Source: Streptomyces sp. NBC_01351 (GTDB lineage: Bacteria > Actinomycetota > Actinomycetes > Streptomycetales > Streptomycetaceae). From it: a stretch of 64,000 nucleotides of DNA. The notes under the pieces are model-generated. The model ran no database searches and was not told the DNA's origin. It saw only the letters and a program-made list of their open reading frames with translations. The stretch lies in the NCBI RefSeq assembly GCF_036237315.1, contig NZ_CP108356.1, positions 7,259,501 through 7,323,500 of the forward strand. Direction: 5' to 3'. Position numbers and translations under genes: made by a program. Shown in pieces: positions 16,670 through 26,576 of the stretch (position 1 is the stretch's first letter; each line of letters starts with the position of its first letter).

Positions 16670-16750
16670 CGGGCGTAAGGGCGACGGCGCGCAACCCTTC
16701 GCCAACGCGGTTTTCCGGTGCTGCCGTGGACGGAGCGCTCCAGGGATCAG

Positions 16751-16795
16751 AGAAGGCGCCTGACGGATAAAAGCCCAGGTCAGGCGCCTTCTTTT
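16751..16795. terminator. 14-bp stem terminator between XRE gene and aldehyde dehydrogenase
   Basis: Arms 16751-16764 and 16779-16792 are perfect complements with a 14-nt loop; TTT follows on the plus strand. It closes the XRE transcript and sits seven bases from the dehydrogenase stop on the other strand. Confidence 0.85.
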
Positions 16796-16801
16796 GTGGA
16801 C

Positions 16802-18325
<1,524 letters not shown>

Positions 18326-18379
18326 GGTGTCCTCCCCTTGCCGGGCGCCGGCCACCGTCGGACAGCGCTCGGGTGGAGG

Positions 18380-19705
18380 CTAGGAGCGGGCAGGTTGCGG
18401 ATACGTTGCACGCCGTGGGGTGGAACGGTGCGCCGGGGGTACGTGCTCCGCGGGCGCGCCGAGTTCGCGATCCAGGGCGCGTACGCGGGCCAGCGCGGCC
18501 GGTCTGCCCTCCGGCGGCAGCGCCGCGGCGAGGGCCCGCCAGGCCTCCCGGTCGTCCGCGCCCCACGCGCTGCACACCCAGTCGGTCAGCAGCCCCGCGT
18601 CCGCCCGCGCGATCACGGCGGCCCGCGCCTGGTCCTCGATCCTGCGGCGCAGCCGGACGATGCCCGGCGCCGTGGAAGCGGGCAGCAGCGGGCCGGGGTA
18701 GTGGTGGAGGGCCGCGGAGACCGCGCCCGCCGCCAGGTGCCGGGTCAGCGCGGTGAAGTCCGCCTCCAGCGGGCCGGCCGGGCGGTAGGGGCGGGAGAGC
18801 GGGGCCGCGGGACCGAGCAGGGCGCGCAGCCGGGACATTTCGGCGCGCAGCGTCACCGGTGACACCGACTCGTCCTCGTACAGGGCGACCGCCAACTCCT
18901 CGCCCGACAAGCCCTCGGGATGGTGCGCGAGCAGGGCCATGATCTCGCTGTGCCGCCGGCCGAGCCGCACCCGGCGCCCGCCCGTGACCAGCAGCGCCTC
19001 GTCCTGGCCGAGGGCGCTCAGGGTGTCCCCGGCAGCGGGCGGGCCCGGTGCGAGCAGGGTCAGCTGCGCCTCCGCCGCCCGCGCGACGGCCCGTACGAAG
19101 GCCAGCGAATGGGGGTGGGCCAGCCCGTCGCCGCCGGTGATGTCCACCGCACCCAGCAGCCCGCCCGTCCGCGGATCCCGCACCGGGGCCGCCGCGCAGG
19201 TCCACGGGTGGACGCGGCGGCTGAAGTGCTCGGCCCCGAAGACCTGTACCGGCTCGCCGACCGCCACCGCCGTACCGGGGGCGTTCGTCCCCATCGCGGT
19301 CTCCGCCCAGCGCGCGCCCGGGACGAAGCCGAGCCGCTCCGCCCGCCGCAGGGTGGCCGGCTCGCCCTCCACCCACAGCAGGCTGCCGCGCGCGTCGCAC
19401 ACGGCGAGCAGGTGGGCCCCGTGCGCCGCGAACTCCCCGACGAGCTCCCGGAACAGGGGCATGACCCGGGCGAGGGGATGGTCCGCCCGGTACGAGCGCA
19501 GCTCCGGCTCGGCCAGCTCCACCCGGGGCGCGCACTCCGGGCTCAGCCGGGCCCGCGCGCACCGCCGCCAGGACCTCGCGATGACCGCCCGCACCGGCGC
19601 CTCGACCCGCCCGTCCCGCGTGAACACGGCGTGCGCACGCCGCAGTTCGCGCGTGCGCTCGGCGGGATCGGCCCCGCCCGGCAGCGCCACCGACGGATCG
19701 TCCAT
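18380..19705 (-). CDS. GAF-domain transcriptional regulator of aldehyde metabolism
   Basis: A 441-residue protein. The N-terminal half resembles the AcoR sensor region: VIARSWRRCARARLSPEC, then a GAF domain near residues 75-215 (LLAVCDARGSLLW, MGTNAPGTAVA, GGLLGAVDITGG). The C-terminal part holds a winged-helix-like segment (RVRLGRRHSEIMALLAHHPE, then GLSGEELAVALY) and no AAA+ sigma-54 module. It probably senses an aldehyde or alcohol and activates the dehydrogenase gene 54 bp downstream. ATG 19705 has GGGAGGGTGAG upstream. The ligand is inferred only from context. Confidence 0.8.
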   Translation of the reverse strand: MDDPSVALPGGADPAERTRELRRAHAVFTRDGRVEAPVRAVIARSWRRCARARLSPECAPRVELAEPELRSYRADHPLARVMPLFRELVGEFAAHGAHLLAVCDARGSLLWVEGEPATLRRAERLGFVPGARWAETAMGTNAPGTAVAVGEPVQVFGAEHFSRRVHPWTCAAAPVRDPRTGGLLGAVDITGGDGLAHPHSLAFVRAVARAAEAQLTLLAPGPPAAGDTLSALGQDEALLVTGGRRVRLGRRHSEIMALLAHHPEGLSGEELAVALYEDESVSPVTLRAEMSRLRALLGPAAPLSRPYRPAGPLEADFTALTRHLAAGAVSAALHHYPGPLLPASTAPGIVRLRRRIEDQARAAVIARADAGLLTDWVCSAWGADDREAWRALAAALPPEGRPAALARVRALDRELGAPAEHVPPAHRSTPRRATYPQPARS

Positions 19706-20025
19706 CTCACCCTCCCGTGGTGCCGCGGTACCCGGAGCGCCCCCATCGTCGTCCCGGTACCCGGACCCGGCAAGCGGTACGTCGGCCACTACGCGGGGCG
19801 GGCAGGGCCGAAACCCGGTTTGGCCGCTTCTTTTGGCTCCGGGCGGGGTCGGGGGGTGTCGGCCCGGCCGGGTCCGGGCGCGCGCCGGGGCGTCTCCTCG
19901 GGCGTCGAACGGTGCCAGGGGTCGGTGGGCCGAGGGTGGTTGCGTTCGACGCCCTGCGGGGACGCCCCGACGCACACCCGGCCCCGTCCGGGCCGGCGGG
20001 TATCGGCCTGAGCTGGGGGAACGGC
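19706..20025. other. Intergenic region, no gene
   Basis: These 320 bp between the SWIM gene stop and the GAF regulator start contain one clear inverted repeat (19900-19954, listed separately) and must hold the regulator's promoter. I see no gene in it. Confidence 0.5.
19900..19954 (-). terminator. 12-bp inverted repeat downstream of the SNF2/SWIM operon
   Basis: GGGCGTCGAACG (19900-19911) and CGTTCGACGCCC (19943-19954) are exact complements with a 31-nt loop, about 70 nt after the SWIM gene stop. The long loop makes this a weaker terminator candidate; it might instead be a binding site for the adjacent regulator gene. Confidence 0.45.
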
Positions 20026-21282
20026 CTAGGTGTCCAGGGCCGACCACGCCGACGCCGGGTCGGGGGCCGAGGGGCCCGCCGGGATCCAGCGGGCCGCCTC
20101 GCGGCGGTACGGCCACCAGCGGCCCTCGCGGCCCAGCCGCAGCTGGCGGTCGGCGTCCGCCTCGGACCAGCGGGCCCGCAACCGGCGCAGCACGGGGGCC
20201 CGTTCGTCCGCCCAGGCGGCCGCCAGTGCCGCACGCGCCCGGGCCAGCGTCGCCCGGTCCGGTGCCCAGTCGTCCTCCAGTGCCGCGAGCGCGGGCGGCC
20301 CGCCGAAGCCCCAGGCCCGGACGGCCAGGTCCATGGCCGCCCGGTCTCGTCCGGTAGCCACCGCCAGGCGGGAGCGGACCCGGAAATCGGATGCCTCGGC
20401 GGTGAGTCGTACGGCGTCCTCGGCCGTGGTCAACGGGGCCGTCGGGGCGCGGTCGGCGTGGCCCGGAGCCAAGGCCAGCGCGAGCAGCCGGTGAGCCTCG
20501 TTCGCGGCCGCCTGCGCGAGGAACTCCACGGCGTCCACGTCGAGTTCCGCTTCGGAGTCCGTCTCGGTGTCCAGCGTCGGCGGCTGGCCCGGCGCCTCCG
20601 GCAGGCCCGGCGGCGGGGGTAGCGGTGGCAGGGCGGCCGCCGCCGCGTACGCGTCCGCCGCCGGGATCCCGGCATCCGCGGGTGCCTCCTCGGACTCCGG
20701 GGCCTCCGCGGCGCTGCGGGCCTCCAGCTCCGCCACCAGCTCCCGCTCGCCGCGGCCGCGCAGGAGCAGCAGCACGAACGGGTCCCGGTCCAGCAGCCGG
20801 GCCACCTGGTAGCAGAGCGCCGCCGAGTGCGGGCAGTGGTCCCACTCGTCGCAGTCGCAGCGCGGGTCGAGCTCCCCGATGCCGGGCAGCAGCTCCACCC
20901 CGGCCGCCGCCGCGTCCTCGGCCAGCTCCGGCGGCACCTCCCGGTCCAGCAGCGCCGCGATGTACCCCGACTCCGCGGCCGCCAGCCCCAGCAGCCGGTC
21001 CCATTCGGCTTCCGTGAACTCCTGCACCAGCACGTCCGTCCGGTGCGCCGTCCCGTCCCGGTCGCGCACCACCGCCGTGAGCCCGCCCGGACGCACCGAG
21101 ACGGCACCCACCGCACCCGAACGCGCGTACCGGCGTCCCGCCTTGACCTGCTCTCGGTCGAGGGCGCTGTCCTCCAGGGCGCGCAGCCAGGCGTGGCCCC
21201 ACCAGGTGTGCGCGAAGCCCCGGCCCGGGGCGGGCGGCAGGGCCGGGAACGTTTTCTCGTGGTTGTCGCCGTACTCGTTCAT
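20026..21282 (-). CDS. SWIM zinc-finger protein
   Basis: A 418-residue protein. Near residue 155 it has the SWIM motif CDCDEWDHCPH (C-x-C-xn-C-x-H), a zinc finger for DNA or protein binding. The start WWGHAWLRALE is typical of the SWIM partners of bacterial SNF2 ATPases. A Pro/Ala-rich linker divides it from an alpha-helical C-terminal half. Its ATG overlaps the SNF2 stop as ATGA, so the two are translationally coupled and probably act as one complex. Role in DNA repair or nucleoid remodelling is inferred. Confidence 0.85.
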   Translation of the reverse strand: MNEYGDNHEKTFPALPPAPGRGFAHTWWGHAWLRALEDSALDREQVKAGRRYARSGAVGAVSVRPGGLTAVVRDRDGTAHRTDVLVQEFTEAEWDRLLGLAAAESGYIAALLDREVPPELAEDAAAAGVELLPGIGELDPRCDCDEWDHCPHSAALCYQVARLLDRDPFVLLLLRGRGERELVAELEARSAAEAPESEEAPADAGIPAADAYAAAAALPPLPPPPGLPEAPGQPPTLDTETDSEAELDVDAVEFLAQAAANEAHRLLALALAPGHADRAPTAPLTTAEDAVRLTAEASDFRVRSRLAVATGRDRAAMDLAVRAWGFGGPPALAALEDDWAPDRATLARARAALAAAWADERAPVLRRLRARWSEADADRQLRLGREGRWWPYRREAARWIPAGPSAPDPASAWSALDT

Positions 21283-24200
21283 CGCTCGCTCCCCGGGGCC
21301 GGGCGCAGCGCCACGAGCTCGGCCAGTTCGGCGTCGGTCAGTTCGGTCAGCGCGGCCTCGCCGCCCGCCAGGACGGCATCGGCGAGCTCCCGCTTGCGCG
21401 CCAGGAGCCGCGCGATCCGGTCCTCCACGGTGCCCTCGGAGGTGATCCGGTGGACCTGCACGGGCTGGGTCTGGCCGATCCGGTAGGCACGGTCGGTGGC
21501 CTGCTCCTCGACGGCCGGGTTCCACCAGCGGTCGAAATGGATGACGTGCCCGGCGCGGGTGAGGTTCAAGCCGGTGCCCGCAGCCTTGAGGGAGAGCAGG
21601 AAGACCGGGACCTCACCCGCCTGGAAGCGGTCCACGAGCTCCTCGCGGCGCGGCACCGGAGTGCCCCCGTGCAGCAGCTGCGAGGCGATCCCGCGGCCGG
21701 CGAGGTGCTTTTCCAGGATCCTGGCCATCGCCACGTACTGGGTGAAGACGAGGACCGAACCGCCCTCGGCGAGGATCGTGTCGAGGAGTTCGTCGAGGAG
21801 CTCCAGCTTCCCGGAGCGCGCGGCGGCCGTGTCCTTGGCGCCGGTCTCCCCCGGACCGTGCTCCCTCAGGTACTGCGCCGGGTGGTTGCAGATCTTCTTG
21901 AGGGAGGTCAGCAGCCTGACCACCAGGCCGCGCCGTTCCATCCCGTCGGCCTCGGAGATCGCGGCGAGTGTCTCGCGGACGACGGCCTCGTAGAGCGCGG
22001 TCTGCTCCCGGCTCAGCGTGACGGTGTGGTCGGTCTCGGTCTTCGGCGGCAGCTCGGGCGCGATGCCCGGGTCGGTCTTCTTCCGACGCAGCAGGAACGG
22101 CCGTACGAGAGCCCCCAGTCGGGCCGCCGCCTGCGGATCGCGGCCGCTCTCGACGGGCTCGGCGTAGCGGGTGCGGAAGGTGCCGAGGCGGCCGAGGAGC
22201 CCGGGGGTGGTCCAGTCGAGCACGGCCCACAGGTCGGAGAGGTTGTTCTCGACGGGAGTGCCGGTGAGGGCCACCCGGGCCGGGGCCGGGATGGTGCGCA
22301 GGGCCTTGGCGGTGGAGGAGTGCGGATTCTTGACGTGCTGGGCCTCGTCGGCGACGACCATGCCCCAGCGGACGGCGGCGAGAACCCGGGCGTCCACGCG
22401 CATAGTGCCGTACGTGGTGAGCACGAACCCGCCGGTCAAGCCCGAGAGTTCGCGGCCCGGGCCGTGGAAGCGGCGTACGGGGGTGCCGGGCGCGAACTTC
22501 TCGATCTCCCGCTGCCAGTTGCCCAGCAGCGAGGCCGGGCACACCACGAGGGTCGGCCCGGTCGTGGCGGGGGCCTGGCCGTGGTGGCTGCGGTTGCGGT
22601 GCAGGTGGAGCGCGATGAGGGTGACGGTCTTGCCCAGGCCCATGTCGTCGGCGAGGCACGCGCCGAGGCCGAGCGAGGTCATGTGGGCCAGCCAGCGCAG
22701 CCCGCGCAGTTGGTAGTCGCGGAGGGTGGCCCGCAACTCGGGAGGCGCCTCGGGGTCGTCGGGGTGCCGCTCCTCGGGGTCCTGACCACCGGGGTCCTGA
22801 CCACCGGGGTCCTGCCCCGCGGGCTCTCGGCTTCCGGGTTCCCGTGGTTCGGCGGCGAGTTGTGCGCGCAGCCGCTCCAGTGGGCCCGTGGCCTCTACGT
22901 CGACCCGCTTCCCGTCGATCTCGGCCGACCCGGTGAGTACGGCGGCCAGCGCGTCCGGAGCCGCGAGCTCGCGGCCCTGCCGGGCGCGGGCCCGGCGGGC
23001 TTCGGCCGGGTCGATCAGGACCCACTGGTCGCGCAGCCGGACCAGGGGGCGCTTCGACTCGGCGAGCCGGTCGAGTTCGGCAGGGGTGAGGTCGCCGTGG
23101 CCGCCGAGGGCGTGGCGCCAGGTGAAGGAGAGCAGCGAGCCCGGGGAGAGCAGGCCGGAGGGCAGGCCGGCGCCGGCGCCTTCGGGGGAGGCGACGACGG
23201 CGCGGGCGCCGAGTTCCCGGGCCAGCTCGCGCGGCCAGTGCACCTGCACTCCGTCGGCGGCGAGTGCCCCGGAGGTTTCGCCGAGCAGCTCCGTGACCTC
23301 CTCGTCGGCGAGCTCCACGGAGTTCGGCACGGCGGCGCTGAGCAGCGGCGCCAGCGGGGACCACAGCCGGGCGGCGCGCCGCAGGGCCCGCAGGGCGTCC
23401 ATCCGGGCGCCGGGCGGGAAGGCGGCCGCGGCGGCCCCCGATCCGGCCCAGACGTCGACGGCGTCGGCGACCAGCGAGGAGTCGGCCACGCCGTGCATCT
23501 GGAGGACCGCCCGGAAGACGGGAGCCTGGTCCAGGGGGCCGTCGAGCTCGATCCGCAGTGAGATGCGCACGCCCGCGTCGTGGCCCGCGGCCACCTCGGC
23601 GGCCCAGCCGCGCAGTCCGGGATGGAGCATCGGCGGCCGCGCGGCGTAGGCGGGCCCGCCGGTGGCCGCGGGCGCGGCGGGGGAGCGCGGCAGGGAGTCG
23701 GCGACGGCGTCGAGGAAGGCGCGCAGCAGCGGCTCCGGGGTGGGGAGCCGGGGCGGTCCGTCCGCGTTCAGGGGTACGCAGTGCGCGGTGGGCGGCATGG
23801 CGGCGGCCAGTTCCCGGACGGCGTCGAGGTCGGCCGCGTCCAGCGGTCCCATCCGCCAGGCGTCGTGGCCGGCGGGGCTCAGACCGGGCAGCAGCCGGCC
23901 GCGGGCGGCGAAGCGCAGGGCCAGCAGCGCGGCGGCGCCCCAGAAGGCCGTGGCCGGGTCGGCGACCGGGCCTGAGCGGGGGTCGGAGCCGGGGCGGGGG
24001 TCGGCGGCCGGGCCGGAAGCGGCGCGGGAAGCGGGGCTGGAAGGGGCGCAGGAAGCGGCGCCGGCTCGGGCTCGGGCTCGGGCTCGAGTGAGCAGGGGCA
24101 GGGCCGCGTCGACGGGCAGCACGAGCGCGGTCACCGTGGCCCGGCGCAGCTCGGGGGTGACGACGGTGAGCTCCTCGAAACCGCCCGCTCCGGCGTCGGT

Positions 24201-24353
24201 TCCCGAGGCGGTGAACGCGTCTGCGGTACCGGCCGATGGGGCCTCACCGTCGGGTCGCCAGAGGCCTATCCGGCCGCTGCGGGCGGGTTGGCCGGGGGCA
24301 CCGGGGAGGAAGACGGCGGAGCAGTGGCTGAGGTCGGGGGTCTTGGGCAGCAC
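21279..24353 (-). CDS. SNF2-family helicase / ATPase
   Basis: A 1024-residue protein with an N-terminal SNF2-associated region (to about residue 530) and a two-lobe SNF2 motor: Walker A DDMGLGKT near 571, DEAQH near 670, TGTPVENN, and motif VI ATDRAYRIGQ. SNF2 motors translocate on duplex DNA and strip or remodel bound proteins. A Gly-Gln-Asp-Pro repeat encoded by three 15-bp tandem copies (about 22778-22825) lies before the motor. The GTG start 24353 has GAGGGA upstream; an open extension to 25085 is antisense to another gene and is rejected. It is coupled to the SWIM gene. Confidence 0.9.
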   Translation of the reverse strand: MLPKTPDLSHCSAVFLPGAPGQPARSGRIGLWRPDGEAPSAGTADAFTASGTDAGAGGFEELTVVTPELRRATVTALVLPVDAALPLLTRARARARAGAASCAPSSPASRAASGPAADPRPGSDPRSGPVADPATAFWGAAALLALRFAARGRLLPGLSPAGHDAWRMGPLDAADLDAVRELAAAMPPTAHCVPLNADGPPRLPTPEPLLRAFLDAVADSLPRSPAAPAATGGPAYAARPPMLHPGLRGWAAEVAAGHDAGVRISLRIELDGPLDQAPVFRAVLQMHGVADSSLVADAVDVWAGSGAAAAAFPPGARMDALRALRRAARLWSPLAPLLSAAVPNSVELADEEVTELLGETSGALAADGVQVHWPRELARELGARAVVASPEGAGAGLPSGLLSPGSLLSFTWRHALGGHGDLTPAELDRLAESKRPLVRLRDQWVLIDPAEARRARARQGRELAAPDALAAVLTGSAEIDGKRVDVEATGPLERLRAQLAAEPREPGSREPAGQDPGGQDPGGQDPEERHPDDPEAPPELRATLRDYQLRGLRWLAHMTSLGLGACLADDMGLGKTVTLIALHLHRNRSHHGQAPATTGPTLVVCPASLLGNWQREIEKFAPGTPVRRFHGPGRELSGLTGGFVLTTYGTMRVDARVLAAVRWGMVVADEAQHVKNPHSSTAKALRTIPAPARVALTGTPVENNLSDLWAVLDWTTPGLLGRLGTFRTRYAEPVESGRDPQAAARLGALVRPFLLRRKKTDPGIAPELPPKTETDHTVTLSREQTALYEAVVRETLAAISEADGMERRGLVVRLLTSLKKICNHPAQYLREHGPGETGAKDTAAARSGKLELLDELLDTILAEGGSVLVFTQYVAMARILEKHLAGRGIASQLLHGGTPVPRREELVDRFQAGEVPVFLLSLKAAGTGLNLTRAGHVIHFDRWWNPAVEEQATDRAYRIGQTQPVQVHRITSEGTVEDRIARLLARKRELADAVLAGGEAALTELTDAELAELVALRPAPGSER

Positions 24354-24556
24354 GCGTCCCTCAAACTTGACTACCGGGGCACAGGGCCGCCGAGAGTACC
24401 TGACCGGAGGAGCCCGGGATCGGCCGCCGGGCCGACAGCGCCTGTTTTCCGGATCGGGACGGTTCACTTCGCGGCGGCTCGGACATCCGGGAACGCCCGG
24501 TCGAGGCCGCGCGTTGAGGGAAGTAGTGCTCGACGACAAAGAGGAGGTGTCCGCAG

Positions 24557-24739
24557 ATGTCCACTCGCGGAAAGGTCGCGGTTGCCGGGGTCGTGGCAGC
24601 CATCGTGTTGTTCTGGAGTGTCGGATTCTGGGCGGGGCTGTTGGTCCTGATCGGCGTGCCTGCCGCCGCCTACTTCCTGCTGGACTCCTCCCAGCGGCGT
24701 CGGGTGCGGGGTATGTCCCGGAAGCAGATAGGCCGCTGA
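24557..24739 (+). CDS. Small membrane protein (60 aa)
   Basis: ATG 24557 with a strong GAGGAGGTG site gives 60 residues. Two closely spaced hydrophobic helices (about 7-22 and 25-43) are followed by a basic tail SSQRRRVRGMSRKQIGR. The positive tail should stay in the cytoplasm. The gene diverges from the SNF2 gene and stands alone. I do not recognise a function. Confidence 0.78.
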   Translation: MSTRGKVAVAGVVAAIVLFWSVGFWAGLLVLIGVPAAAYFLLDSSQRRRVRGMSRKQIGR

Positions 24740-24841
24740 GGCAGCCGGGGCGGCTCTCACCGCCCCTGGCGCCCCGGCCGTCCCGGCCCGTCGTGCGGGC
24801 CGGACCCCGGCTTACCCGTCGAGTCCAACCCGCCTCACGGA

Positions 24842-25975
24842 TCAGGCCGCGCTGGCCGCGCCCACCACGGTGAGCTCGGATTCGAGGAGCATCTGGGACG
24901 CATGGTCCACGAGGTGGCGCAGCACGCTCAAGTAGCTCTCGTCGCCGCCCAGTTCGTCCAGGATGCGGTACGCCTCGGCGCGGAATCCGTCGATTTCGGT
25001 CCGGTACCGGTCGAGGGCCACGGGCGTCCGAAGGAGGCCCGCGAGCTCGTTCCTGGCCTCCACCGAGCGGCCCGCGGTGGCGCACAGGCCCAGGATGTGT
25101 TCCTTGGAATCGGCGGGCGCGTCCTCGAGGACGGAGGCGAGGAGGTAGGTCACGGTGCCGTTGAGCAGGTCCTCGTCGCGGCCGGACAGGATGTCTTCCT
25201 GGTCATTGAATATCTGCCACAGAATGCCGAATACGTAGCCGAACTCGCGCCAGAGCTCCACCTTCTCGGCGGTGGTTCCGGAGAACATCGCGGCCATGGC
25301 CGTGATCATTCCGAAAGGTGCCCCGGATTTGCCGCGATACGTCTCGACGACCGATTTGCGCGTGGCGCTGCCGATGTCTCCGCGCATGTCGTCTATCTGG
25401 CCGTCGACGCCGATGATCCAGCCGGTGAGGATCTCGGTCACCAGCGCGCCGCGCACCGATTCCGGCAGTTTCTGGTCCAAAACGATCTGAATGGGGAGTG
25501 CGTTTCCGGTGATGACCGAAGCGAGCAGGGCCTCGTTCTCGGTGAGCTCGCCGGAGATCCGTGCGCCGTTCGCATCGGCCAGATCGTCGAGGTAGCAGGC
25601 CGAAGTCCACCACAGCAGGTGCACGGCGGACAGCGGAATGGCCGGCCGCGGGTTACCCGTTTCTATGGCGTGCGTGAGGAGGGGGAGCACCGAGAGGGGA
25701 TGTCTGAGTTTGCGGTGCTCCAAGAGCTTGGCCACTGAGCTCCTGGTGATGGCCGCGACCGGTCCGAGTCGCTCCAGAGCGGTATCGATCTCCGCATCGA
25801 TGTCCTGGGCGACTTGCTGGTGAAGGTCGAGGTATGACGTGCAATTCAAGAGAGCAGCCTCCGTCGAAAGAATGACCCGAAGGGCGGCGGTGTGGGCCCT
25901 TTGAGTCAGTTGAGTCAGTGACGTGGCTGATTCGATCATTCCGGAGGGAGGCGATCCAGAGCGATTTTCCGCCAC
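24842..25975 (-). CDS. Isoprenyl diphosphate synthase (polyprenyl synthetase family)
   Basis: A 377-residue, all-helical trans-prenyltransferase. The first Asp-rich motif is YLDDLADAN (DDxxD) and the second NDQED followed by ILSGRDEDL, both needed to bind Mg-diphosphate. It should condense IPP with an allylic diphosphate. The second motif begins with Asn instead of Asp, and product length cannot be deduced. No terpene cyclase, methyltransferase or carotenoid gene is adjacent, so its pathway partner is elsewhere. Start is GTG 25975 with poor ribosome site; ATG 25939 is an alternative. Confidence 0.85.
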   Translation of the reverse strand: MAENRSGSPPSGMIESATSLTQLTQRAHTAALRVILSTEAALLNCTSYLDLHQQVAQDIDAEIDTALERLGPVAAITRSSVAKLLEHRKLRHPLSVLPLLTHAIETGNPRPAIPLSAVHLLWWTSACYLDDLADANGARISGELTENEALLASVITGNALPIQIVLDQKLPESVRGALVTEILTGWIIGVDGQIDDMRGDIGSATRKSVVETYRGKSGAPFGMITAMAAMFSGTTAEKVELWREFGYVFGILWQIFNDQEDILSGRDEDLLNGTVTYLLASVLEDAPADSKEHILGLCATAGRSVEARNELAGLLRTPVALDRYRTEIDGFRAEAYRILDELGGDESYLSVLRHLVDHASQMLLESELTVVGAASAA

Positions 25976-26024
25976 CCCTGTCTTGATCTTGCTTCAGGGG
26001 GCGGTCGCTGCCGGTCGCGGCTCC

Positions 26025-26051
26025 GCCGGCGCCCGGAGGCAGGGCGCCGGC
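26025..26051 (-). terminator. 10-bp perfect stem after trmO
   Basis: GCCGGCGCCC (26025-26034) and GGGCGCCGGC (26042-26051) pair perfectly with a 7-nt loop, eight bases after the trmO stop. Confidence 0.7.
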
Positions 26052-26058
26052 CGGGTTA

Positions 26059-26517
26059 CTAGTAGTAGTCGCGCATCAGGGCCGTCGCCCACTCCGGCTG
26101 CCGCAGCTCGCCTCGCGGCCCGAACTCGGCCATGTACGGCTTGAGATCGAGCACGGGCGTGCCCTCCACCGCGTCGAGTCCCTCCACGTGTACGTCCAGG
26201 CCGTCGACCTTCACCACCCGGCACCGCGAGACGCCCAGCCGGTTCGGGCGGTTCTTTCCGCGCTGCGCGAAGATGCCGACCAGCGGCCAGTCCGTGTTGC
26301 CGCGGGGGTGCCGCGCGCCCGTCTCGATCTTCTCCGCGGGCACCCGGTCGAAGTGGTAGACCACTTCGACGTGCGAGAAGTCCTCCAGCCCGTACAGCGC
26401 CTCCGGGCCGAACCGGAGGCCGTCCAGGCGGATCACCGCCGTCTCGCGCCCCCAGTCGTCGTCGAGCACCTCCGCACGACCGCCCACGACCACGCCCACC
26501 GGCTCCGACTCCACCAT
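26059..26517 (-). CDS. trmO: TrmO-family tRNA m6t6A37 methyltransferase
   Basis: A 152-residue, single-domain protein of the TsaA/TrmO (UPF0066) family, which transfers a methyl group from SAM to t6A37 of tRNA-Thr. Visible family features are VIRLDGLRFGPEALYGLEDF, FSHVEVVYHFDRV, GARHPRGNTDWPLVGIFAQR then GKNRPNRLGVSRC, and DLKPYMAEF. It has the compact beta-barrel length with no C-terminal extension. The ATG is preceded by GAGGGAGA. It is monocistronic or follows the hypothetical gene upstream by 59 bp. Some actinomycete members have unverified substrates. Confidence 0.85.
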   Translation of the reverse strand: MVESEPVGVVVGGRAEVLDDDWGRETAVIRLDGLRFGPEALYGLEDFSHVEVVYHFDRVPAEKIETGARHPRGNTDWPLVGIFAQRGKNRPNRLGVSRCRVVKVDGLDVHVEGLDAVEGTPVLDLKPYMAEFGPRGELRQPEWATALMRDYY

Positions 26518-26576
26518 CGTCTCTCCCTCGTGTTCCCCGCACGCACTCGCGCCCGACGGCCGTCCCCGGTCGGGAC

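Noticed and set aside
24353..25085. N-terminal extension of the SNF2 protein to 1268 residues
   Set aside because: The extension is antisense to the 60-residue membrane protein gene and the synthase gene; the GTG at 24353 has a proper ribosome site.
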